Shown here piece after piece: positions 39,768-46,020 of a stretch of DNA of 46,020 nt. The stretch covers positions 1 through 46,020 of the forward strand of contig NZCS01000006.1 of the NCBI GenBank assembly GCA_002688325.1, given 5' to 3'. The notes below the pieces were generated by a model. The model ran no database searches, was not told the origin of the DNA, and worked only from the letters and a program-made list of their open reading frames with translations. The translations under genes were made by a program, and so were the position numbers. Position 1 is the first letter of the stretch. The number at the start of each line of letters is the position of its first letter. Source of the stretch: an archaeon (GTDB lineage Archaea; Nanobdellota; Nanobdellia; SCGC-AAA011-G17; ARS1178).

Positions 39768-41202
39768 ATGAAACAAAATCTAAAGAAACTTAACGAATAT
39801 GAATGGGAATTAGATAAATCAACAAGACCTGGAATGAATGTTAATGCAAAGATTATTGCGAATTCCAGTATTTTGAAAGCAATAGAAGATGATGCTGTAC
39901 AACAGCTAACTAACGTAGCTTGTCTGCCTGGTGTTATAGAACCTGTTATTGGGTTACCGGACATGCATTGGGGATATTTTAATAGATCCTATTAAGACCC
40001 TATATGGGCTACCGATGGGTGCTGTATCGGCATTTGATGAACAAGATGGAATTATATCTTCTGGTCTTTGTGGTTTTGACATAAACTGTGGAGTAAATTC
40101 AATAAGAACTAACTTAACCTACTCAGAAGTACAAACAAAAATAAAAGAATTAGTTTCAGAATTATTCAAAACAATTCCATGTGGTGTAGGATCAAAAGGA
40201 AAATTAAAATTAACAAAGTCAGAACTAGATGAAGTTTTAGTAAAAGGTGTAAACTGGGCTGTAAAAAACAACTACGGAACAAAAGAAGATATTAAAAATC
40301 TAGAAGAAAATGGTTGTATGAAAGGAGCAGATCCAAATAAAATTTCAGATCTAGCTAAAAAAAGAGGATTACAACAACTAGGAACATTAGGTGCAGGAAA
40401 TCATTTCTTAGAAATTCAAAAAGTTTCAGATATTTATGATAAGGAATTTTCAAACAAGCTAGGAATTAAAGATAAAGATCAAGTCTTATTAATGCTACAT
40501 TGTGGTTCAAGAGGTTTAGGACATCAAGTAGCATCAGATTATCTAAAATCTCAAGAAAAAGCAGTTAAAAAATATAATATAAAAATTCCAGACAAACAAC
40601 TCGTTGCAGCACCTGCACAATCAGAAGAAGGACAAGATTATTTTAAAGCAATGAAAGCAGCAGTTAATTATTCTTTCACTAATCGTATAGTTATGACTCA
40701 ATGGATAAGAGAAACTTTTGAAAAAGTCTTTAACAAAACTTGGCAAGAAATGGATATGAATACTGTGTGGGGTTTATGTCACAATGTTGTGAAACTAGAA
40801 GAACATACAATAGAAAATAAAAAACAAAAAGTATATGTTCATAGAAAAGGTGCAACAAGAGCCTTCCCAAATGAGCCAGTAATTGTAGCAGGAACAATGG
40901 GAACTGCATCTTACATCTGTAAAGGAACTAAAATAGCAATGGAAAAATCCTTTGGTTCATCAGTTCATGGAGCAGGAAGAGCAATGTCAAGAACTGCTGC
41001 AATTAAATCTTTTAGAGGAACAGAAATTCAAAAAGATATGGAAAAAAGAGGGATAATTGCAAAAGCAACAAATCCAAAAGTTTTAGCAGAAGAATTTGAA
41101 AAAGCATATAAAGATGTAAATGAAATTATAGAATCAGTTCATGGAGCAGGGATTTCTACTAAAGTAACTAAAGTTTTACCCATAGGAGTCCTTAAAGGAT
41201 AA
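39768..41202 (+). CDS. rtcB: RNA-splicing ligase RtcB, interrupted by a 28-nt BHB intron
   Basis: RtcB joins 2',3'-cyclic phosphate and 5'-OH RNA ends, such as tRNA exons after splicing endonuclease. Exon 1 (39768-39975) encodes up to LPDMHWG; without splicing it stops at 39995 after 75 aa. Exon 2 (40004-41202) continues GLPMGAVSAFD. Joined, they read LPDMHWGYGLPMG, the family sequence, in a 468-aa protein. The active site is intact: DINCGV (nucleophile region), GAGNHFLEIQ, MLHCGSRGLGHQV, and SVHGAGRAMSR (guanylylated His). There is no intein, although RtcB inteins are common. Archease is encoded at 42149-42556, with a homing endonuclease gene between. Confidence 0.92.
39976..40003 (+). other. 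BHB intron in rtcB
   Basis: The region folds as exon GGGG (39970-39973), bulge AT^A (39974-39976), stem TTTTAATAG (39977-39985), loop ATC, stem CTATTAAGA, then CCCT (39998-40001), bulge AT^A (40002-40004). The central helix GGGG/CCCT is 4 bp (one G-U) with 3-nt bulges on opposite strands, the standard splicing-endonuclease motif. Cutting after the second bulge base at both sites removes 28 nt and leaves CAT TGG GGA TAT GGG CTA, in frame. The outer helix is weak (relaxed hBH type). Small size and absence of an ORF fit an archaeal mRNA intron. Confidence 0.85.
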
Positions 41203-42073
41203 TTTTATTCTCTTCTTTCTTATTTAACAATCCTAATCTAATCATTTTCGCTACTTCGCTTTTCTTATGTATATTCAAAGTAAAATAAACTGTTCCAAAT
41301 CCATTTTTTCTTTTATAAGTTTTAGAATCTATCTTATACAAACTAAACAAATTTTTTGATAAATTAACAAGATTATTTTCTTTATTAGATACAATTCTAA
41401 CTGTATATGGCATGTTAACTTTAGCTTTTTCTTTCATTATTTTATTCACAACTTTTTTAATTTTATTTTTTGGAAATTCCCAAGTATAACTCATATAAGA
41501 CAATATATCTTTTTTCAATTTTTCTTTTTTATTTTTATGAAGAAACCCAATTTTTTTCTGGTATCTAATCAAATTTTCTTTTCCAAATATAAAAAGACGA
41601 TAAATATTTCTTTTTTTATTTTCTCTTATTTTATTTTTTATTCCTAAAATTTCAAGAGCACATCCAATTTGTCTTATTCCATCACAATTTATTGAATCCA
41701 AAGCTATTAATCTACTTTTTCTCTCTTTAGCTATAACCCATGCTTCACAATCAAAAAAAGCTCTCAACCAATATTTCAAATTTTCACAATCCATATTTGG
41801 TAAACTCCAATCTTTAGAATAAAAAGAATTAAATTTTTGAACTAATTGATAATATATTTCTTTAGAATTAACAACACACCTAGCATCTCTCAATTTTGGT
41901 AATTTTTTAAATTGTTTATTAAATTTTACATTAAAATCATTTAACAAAGTAAGATTTTGATTTCTAAAACCAACAACATAGTATTTATGTTTTTGAGTTT
42001 CTGGATTTCTTATAACATATCCATCACCACATAAATAACCATGAACTGCTGCAAGATTTTTATTAAATTCCAT
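41192..42073 (-). CDS. LAGLIDADG homing endonuclease (free-standing)
   Basis: 293 aa with two LAGLIDADG-type motifs: AAVHGYLCGDGYV (acid Asp17) and LRAFFDCEAWV (acid Glu). Lys/Asn-rich DNA-binding lobes and a shared second half (RIVSNKENNLVNLSKNLFSLYKIDS, VYFTLNIHKKSEVAKMIRL) fit a two-motif monomer. It lies tail to tail with rtcB, overlapping it by 11 nt, and 76 nt from the archease gene. It is not inside the intron or an intein. It may cleave an intronless rtcB and so promote spread of the intron; that is inference. Confidence 0.85.
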   Translation of the reverse strand: MEFNKNLAAVHGYLCGDGYVIRNPETQKHKYYVVGFRNQNLTLLNDFNVKFNKQFKKLPKLRDARCVVNSKEIYYQLVQKFNSFYSKDWSLPNMDCENLKYWLRAFFDCEAWVIAKERKSRLIALDSINCDGIRQIGCALEILGIKNKIRENKKRNIYRLFIFGKENLIRYQKKIGFLHKNKKEKLKKDILSYMSYTWEFPKNKIKKVVNKIMKEKAKVNMPYTVRIVSNKENNLVNLSKNLFSLYKIDSKTYKRKNGFGTVYFTLNIHKKSEVAKMIRLGLLNKKEENKIIL

Positions 42074-42148
42074 ATAACAATGATGAATTTTATATTTATA
42101 TACTTTAGGTGTGTTTGAACAAATGAAAAAAAGTGTTACTACTTATAA

Positions 42149-42556
42149 TTAAATATCCATAACAACCCTAACTTTCCAATTCTTTTTCTTCTCTAACTCA
42201 AATTTATAATAACTTATAGCTTTTACTACAGTTTCACCATTCTCTGGTTTTATCTCCTCTCCATAAACTTCTGCTTCTAATTTATTCTCACTTATTTTTA
42301 AAATCTTAAACTTAGAAAAAAACATTTCCTTAACATCAACCAAAGCAATCAACTCTTGTAACCAATTAAACATCAAATCTTTCAAATCTTCACCTTTTAC
42401 TTTTATTTTTACTTTCTTTTTATTTTTTACTTTCTTAACTCTACAAATTACATTAAATAAAGCTAAAGCACTATTTTCAAATAATTCTTTTTCATTTTTT
42501 CCATAAGCTTCAAACATTACATCTGAAGTCAAATCTTCTATAAACTTAAATTTCAT
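42149..42556 (-). CDS. Archease (RtcB cofactor)
   Basis: 135 aa. It starts KFKFIEDLTSDVMFEAYGKNEKELFENSALALF, the archease pattern, with FNWLQELIALVDVKEMFFSKF, VVKAISYYKFEL and the terminal WKVRVVMDI with the metal-binding Asp. It lets RtcB turn over many times and use other nucleotides. The usual His in DHTaD and KAvTyH is Leu and Tyr here. It is next to rtcB but convergent with it across the homing endonuclease gene. Confidence 0.9.
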   Translation of the reverse strand: MKFKFIEDLTSDVMFEAYGKNEKELFENSALALFNVICRVKKVKNKKKVKIKVKGEDLKDLMFNWLQELIALVDVKEMFFSKFKILKISENKLEAEVYGEEIKPENGETVVKAISYYKFELEKKKNWKVRVVMDI

Positions 42557-42600
42557 AAAAATTACTAAAATAAAGAAATATATTAAGTTAACTGAAAAAA

Positions 42601-42987
42601 CTAAACTTCTAAAGGTTCACCCATAACTTTAATTCCATTCAAACCATATTCTTGAGCTAATTCTGCAAGTTGAGGTTCTAAACTATGTTGGATTTCTCCC
42701 AATCTAGAATCCACACCATATATTGATTTTCCATCACGAGTTAATCTAAGATCAAGATAAAATTCAGCTGATACTCTATTACATAATTCATCCCAAGAAC
42801 CAGAAGAGAACATTTGAACTCCACTTTTATCTGCATCAATAGAATAACCTTCTGGAAGTTCTTGAGAAATTTCTGGGATGATAACTTCTTTAGCAACACC
42901 CATAATTCTTTCAACAAGACCAATTCTACGTTCTTCTATATTTCTAGCTACCATTGCATAAGTAGATAAATCAATTTTAAGTGTCAT
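42601..42987 (-). CDS. Hypothetical soluble protein, 128 aa
   Basis: A helical start (IEERRIGLVERIMGVAKEV), then alternating strands and helices (YSIDADKSGVQMFSSGSWDELCNRVSAEFYLDLRLTRDG). No membrane helix, no metal motif. It precedes the archease gene by 44 nt, so a link with archease is possible. No family is recognised. Confidence 0.6.
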   Translation of the reverse strand: MTLKIDLSTYAMVARNIEERRIGLVERIMGVAKEVIIPEISQELPEGYSIDADKSGVQMFSSGSWDELCNRVSAEFYLDLRLTRDGKSIYGVDSRLGEIQHSLEPQLAELAQEYGLNGIKVMGEPLEV

Positions 42988-43059
42988 TTTAAAATTAAAA
43001 ACTCTAACTTATTTATAAAACTTTCTATATGTAATCACTTTAAAATTATAATTTAACTG

Positions 43060-43085
43060 AAAAAAAGTTTGTGAGCAAAGCGAAC
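43060..43085 (-). terminator. Hairpin/U-run terminator after the pilus genes
   Basis: On the minus strand, just past the stop of 43096-43524, GTTCG...CAAAC (one mismatch) is followed directly by T7. It probably ends the pilus operon. Confidence 0.55.
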
Positions 43086-43095
43086 CAGTTACAAA

Positions 43096-43524
43096 TTATT
43101 CTTCCCAAACATACAAATAAATTTCCTTACCAATTTCTTTAGTTAAAACAGCACTAATAAACACACTACTAACATAAACATTCTTATCAACATTAATCTC
43201 ACAAAATTCAATACAAATATCATAACTATAACTTTCTAAATTCTCATCAATAAAATCTACAACACTTACATCATCAGGACAATTTTTAAGATTCTCTTTA
43301 ATACTAGGATTTCTTGAATCAAGTGAATCAAAATCAATATTACCAACACATTCCCTATAAACATTATTCAAACTTATCTCTTTCAAAACAAAATCCATTC
43401 TTTCTTTTACTTTTTCATTCTCATTTATCCTACCACCAACAAACATAATAGAATAAATAAATAAAAATAATATAACAACAGCTATTATAGCTTCTAACGT
43501 TAACAAATATCCTTTCTTTACCAT
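43096..43524 (-). CDS. Prepilin-like protein 1
   Basis: 142 aa. The N-terminus KKG-YLLTLEAIIAVVILFLFIYS looks like a type IV prepilin: basic leader, Gly cleavage site, a Glu a few residues in, and a long hydrophobic helix. The rest is acidic, with four Cys (ECVG, NCPD, CIEFC). It ends the operon and overlaps the second pilin-like gene by 7 nt. It is probably a minor pilin or pilus-associated protein. Confidence 0.72.
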   Translation of the reverse strand: MVKKGYLLTLEAIIAVVILFLFIYSIMFVGGRINENEKVKERMDFVLKEISLNNVYRECVGNIDFDSLDSRNPSIKENLKNCPDDVSVVDFIDENLESYSYDICIEFCEINVDKNVYVSSVFISAVLTKEIGKEIYLYVWEE

Positions 43525-44141
43525 ATTCCTATATTCACAACTTTATGTGTAACAACTCCATCACTACTAACCTCAAATTCCTTAAATTCTCTTACATAAA
43601 CATTTCCTTGTCCACTTACTTCTCTCCCTATTAAATCTCCATCATAAATTAATCTAAAATCTTTTGCTTCAGGAACTCCTAACTTACTTTTTAATTCACT
43701 ATAATCCAATCCCTTCAAACTATTAACTTTTCTAACATCAACACCTTTAATATCACTCACAGCACCTAATTCAGCTTCACACCCTTCAGTAATTACCAAC
43801 TTCAAAACTAACTCTCCACTCCCAGAAAGAAATACTTCCTTTACTTCCTTACCAGAAACAGTAAATCTCTTCTTCCCATAACCTTCACCATTCAAAGCAT
43901 TATCATCCTTAATCTCAACTAAAACAGGATAAGCTACATCACACCTATCAACAAACAACAAAACTTTTTTCACAACCCAATAAGTTTCATCCTCAAAATT
44001 ATCTCTGATATCCTCAACTAACCTATCATTATTGAAAACAGGACCTAAAGGTTTAATATACAAAAAAATACTCATTATATAAATTAAAAATATCCCTAAA
44101 CTTATTACAAAATCCACATGACTAATCCCTTTTTTATTCAT
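43518..44141 (-). CDS. Prepilin-like protein 2
   Basis: 207 aa. The N-terminus KKG-ISHVDFVISLGIFLIYIMSIFL again fits a prepilin peptidase site (KKG) plus membrane helix. The extracellular part is beta-rich with two Cys. It directly follows the TadC gene (44142) and overlaps the next pilin gene. Confidence 0.72.
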   Translation of the reverse strand: MNKKGISHVDFVISLGIFLIYIMSIFLYIKPLGPVFNNDRLVEDIRDNFEDETYWVVKKVLLFVDRCDVAYPVLVEIKDDNALNGEGYGKKRFTVSGKEVKEVFLSGSGELVLKLVITEGCEAELGAVSDIKGVDVRKVNSLKGLDYSELKSKLGVPEAKDFRLIYDGDLIGREVSGQGNVYVREFKEFEVSSDGVVTHKVVNIGIW

Positions 44142-44945
44142 CTAATAACCCCTAACTGTTGTAATAACCAAATAAGCAATAACCATCAACACCAATGAAT
44201 GCTTAACTCCCATTTTAAAATCCCCTTCTGAAAACTTACCTATAATCAAACCAGCAAACAATCCCTGAATAACAATCAAAACTAAAAACACACTATCTAA
44301 ACTATTTACTTCAGTACTACTCCCAAACGTACTTAACAAACCACCCATCAAAGGCAATAATTTAACTTGTAATATCAACATAACTCCAATAAAAACTAAA
44401 AATACAATATAACCTTGAACAATTTGTGAAAAAGATTCTGATTTTCTTTCATCTCTTAATTTTTTAACTTGTAATATTGAATCTGTTACTGACTCCAAAA
44501 CATCCTCTATATTACCTCCACTTCTTTCAGCTTCTATTACAATAGAAATGCTTCTTTTAATTACAACATTCTCAGTATCATTACTAAAATTCTTAAAGGC
44601 TTCTAAACTAGGAATACCCCATTCAATCTGATTAGCTAACTTTTGAACATGTGGATTTAATGCACCAAAATCTTCTTTCCTAATCTTCAAAATAGCTTGA
44701 GGTATAGGCAAACCACCTCTTGTAGTCTCAACTAAAGACCTAACAAACTCTAAAAACTTACTTTCAATCTCTTTCTGTCTTTTATTCTCATTAAAAAAAT
44801 CCAAAAAAAACTGAAAAGCTCCAACTAATACTCCTATTAAAATAACAGGTTTAAACCACCTAGTATCCAATAATAATATATAATTACCAACTATAATTAA
44901 CAAACCTAGAACTATACCAAAAAAGTGTCTTAATTTAACTTTCAT
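44142..44945 (-). CDS. Type IV pilus/archaellum membrane platform protein (TadC/ArlJ-like)
   Basis: 267 aa with one T2SSF domain: FVRSLVETTRGGLPIPQAIL, GIPSLEAFKNFSNDT, IEAERSGGNIEDVLESVT, between two pairs of membrane helices. It forms the inner-membrane base of pilus assembly, contacting the TadA-type ATPase, which is probably upstream of the window. SD GAGGAT precedes the ATG. Confidence 0.86.
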   Translation of the reverse strand: MKVKLRHFFGIVLGLLIIVGNYILLLDTRWFKPVILIGVLVGAFQFFLDFFNENKRQKEIESKFLEFVRSLVETTRGGLPIPQAILKIRKEDFGALNPHVQKLANQIEWGIPSLEAFKNFSNDTENVVIKRSISIVIEAERSGGNIEDVLESVTDSILQVKKLRDERKSESFSQIVQGYIVFLVFIGVMLILQVKLLPLMGGLLSTFGSSTEVNSLDSVFLVLIVIQGLFAGLIIGKFSEGDFKMGVKHSLVLMVIAYLVITTVRGY

Positions 44946-44991
44946 TTAATCCTCTTTTTAATAAAAATAACAAAAACTCATATAAAAGGTT

Positions 44992-46020
44992 TTACATTTC
45001 AGGCTGTGTAACATTTAAGAAAAACATAAACAATACATTCAAAAAAGGAATCAAACCATAAGTTCCAATTGTAGCTATACTCTTAACACTTAAACCTGCA
45101 AAACCACCACCAAAATTATTCATAATTGTTAAAACAACAATAAACAACAAAGGAGCAGTTATTAATATTCCAGTATAAACATCAGAATAAGTACTAACAA
45201 CTTGATTATACTTTCTTCTTTCTAATCTATACTCATTCATTATATCTTCTGCTTTATTTTTCAAATATTTTTTCAAATTACCCCCACTCTCAATACTAGT
45301 AATTATTCCATTCAATAATTCTCTAAACTTTTCAGAAGGAGTATCTTTACTTACTTCTCTTAAAGAAGTTATCATATCATAACCAAATAAATTAATATAA
45401 TTTAATATTCTTCTAAACTCTCCATCTAAAGCACCATATTCTTTTGCTTTCAAAACTAATTCAAATATTTTAACTGGAGGAGCACCAGAACCAGCTATTG
45501 CAGACATATGTATAACTGCAAAAGGTAATTTATTATTAATATCTTTCTTCCTACTTCCTACAACTGAAAAAGGATACAAAGACCAAAATCCTAAAAACAA
45601 CACTAACCCTAAAACCCCATAACCTACACTTCTAACACCATAACCTAATAAAAAACTAAATAAAACAATTAAAAAACTAAATATCAAACTATAAAAAATC
45701 ACACTACTAACATAACTTCTAAATAATATCCTAATTTCAGCTTTCTGTAAAGCTTTTCTTAATTTTTCAAAAACATCAAACCTTTTAATCAAAGAATCAC
45801 TAAACTTTCTCATAAAAAAATTAGCTAATTGCACATATTTCTTACTTTCATAAACTTCATATTTCTTTTCTTTCTTAACTTTACTATATCTTTTAATAAA
45901 TTTCTTAACATCTTCCTTATTTATACTTTCTAAAAATTCTTTTTTCACTTCTTTACTTAAAACAAAATCTTTACTCTTTCTTTTCTTTATTTTTTTAGTT
46001 TTCAAAAATTTATTATGAAT
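44992..46020 (-). CDS. Type IV pilus platform protein 2 (TadC/ArlJ-like), 5' end open
   Basis: At least 337 aa. A long basic N-terminus (MKTKKIKKRKSKDFVL), four or more membrane helices and a T2SSF domain (LPFAVIHMSAIAGSGAPPVKIFELV, GYDMITSLREVSKDTPSEKFRELLNGIITSIESGGNLKKYL). A TTG at 46005 could start it, but the frame stays open to the window edge, so the true start may lie beyond. Paired platform genes in one operon are usual for Tad-like pili. Confidence 0.85.
   Translation of the reverse strand: MHNKFLKTKKIKKRKSKDFVLSKEVKKEFLESINKEDVKKFIKRYSKVKKEKKYEVYESKKYVQLANFFMRKFSDSLIKRFDVFEKLRKALQKAEIRILFRSYVSSVIFYSLIFSFLIVLFSFLLGYGVRSVGYGVLGLVLFLGFWSLYPFSVVGSRKKDINNKLPFAVIHMSAIAGSGAPPVKIFELVLKAKEYGALDGEFRRILNYINLFGYDMITSLREVSKDTPSEKFRELLNGIITSIESGGNLKKYLKNKAEDIMNEYRLERRKYNQVVSTYSDVYTGILITAPLLFIVVLTIMNNFGGGFAGLSVKSIATIGTYGLIPFLNVLFMFFLNVTQPEM

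Noticed and set aside
39949-40005. An independent start for rtcB exon 2 (reading MGYRTCIGDIL..)
   Set aside because: The peptide before GLPMG is unlike any RtcB and is the intron plus exon 1 in another frame. The BHB fold and exact restoration of HWGYGLPMG explain the break better than a separate gene.
39768-41202. An intein in RtcB
   Set aside because: The usual insertion site at DINCGV is uninterrupted, and no intein motifs are present in the protein.
1-46020. CRISPR array or cas genes
   Set aside because: No regularly spaced direct repeats of 25-40 bp and no cas-like proteins were found; the 33-bp repeat occurs only twice, 1.6 kb apart.

Overview
The window comes from a small-genome, very AT-rich archaeon, most likely a DPANN lineage of the Woesearchaeota/Pacearchaeota type. 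That placement is an inference. It rests on an archaeal core set (proteasome alpha, Rrp4/Rrp41/Rrp42 exosome, Rnp2 and Rnp3 of RNase P, SBDS, Rpo6, uS2, archaeal UMP kinase, RNase J, Mre11-Rad50, RtcB-archease, TadC-type pilus proteins), on short variants of conserved proteins, and on many small membrane proteins. No rRNA is present to test it. Roughly four fifths of the genes lie on the minus strand. The plus strand is C-rich relative to G throughout, even inside plus-strand genes, so the minus strand is probably the leading strand.

Layout. 0-1.5 kb: the start of a tyrosine recombinase leaving the left edge, tRNA-Asp, a Cys-rich lipoprotein, and a tRNA-Tyr with two introns, one in the T-loop. 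1.5-9.7 kb: surface protein, Sua5/TsaC, Rad50-Mre11, RNase J and small unknowns. 9.7-17.9 kb: a frameshifted PAP2 phosphatase, a Ca2+/cation exchanger, a Fic protein, a P-type Ca2+ ATPase, a MEMO-like protein without its metal ligands, uS2 and an MscS-related membrane protein. 18-24.3 kb is an accessory island. It holds two frameshifted membrane-protein genes, a hairpin-pair locus, a second Fic gene with an ATGA-coupled broken partner flanked by 33-bp direct repeats, a PIN/RHH toxin-antitoxin pair with a 28-bp palindromic operator, a winged-HTH protein, a 5'-truncated tRNA-Leu, a nucleotidyltransferase, and a TumE/TumA-like pair. 24.3-30.3 kb: enolase, Rpo6 and the exosome-proteasome superoperon. 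30.3-37.8 kb: receiver domain, subtilisin-like surface protease, Rnp3, AK6/Fap7 kinase, UMP kinase, DUF357 protein and XPD-like helicase. 37.8-39.3 kb: an ArvABC (vesicle GTPase) operon. 39.4-42.6 kb: rtcB, a LAGLIDADG endonuclease and archease. 43-46 kb: two prepilin-like proteins and two TadC/ArlJ-type membrane proteins, the last running off the right edge.

The standout is the RNA-splicing theme. The rtcB gene is interrupted by 28 nt that fold into an exact bulge-helix-bulge (4-bp helix, two 3-nt bulges). Cutting at the standard positions restores the conserved HWGYGLPMG segment and one 468-residue RtcB. RtcB is the ligase that joins exons cut from such motifs, so the gene would need its own product to be expressed. 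A homing endonuclease sits between rtcB and its cofactor archease. In the same window tRNA-Tyr has a 52-nt T-loop intron (59/60) with a readable BHB, and a tRNA-Leu(TAA) lacking its 5' end has a 15-nt insertion at the same T-loop position. The tRNA-Tyr intron resembles a dispersed hairpin repeat found elsewhere in the window, and two tandem hairpins near 19.7 kb also have BHB-like bulges.

Several genes (PAP2, a 189-aa membrane protein, a 340-aa coiled-coil membrane protein, a 62-aa beta-barrel-like protein) become single intact genes if one base is added or removed, often in a homopolymer. Sequencing error, slippage or decay cannot be told apart from this sequence alone.
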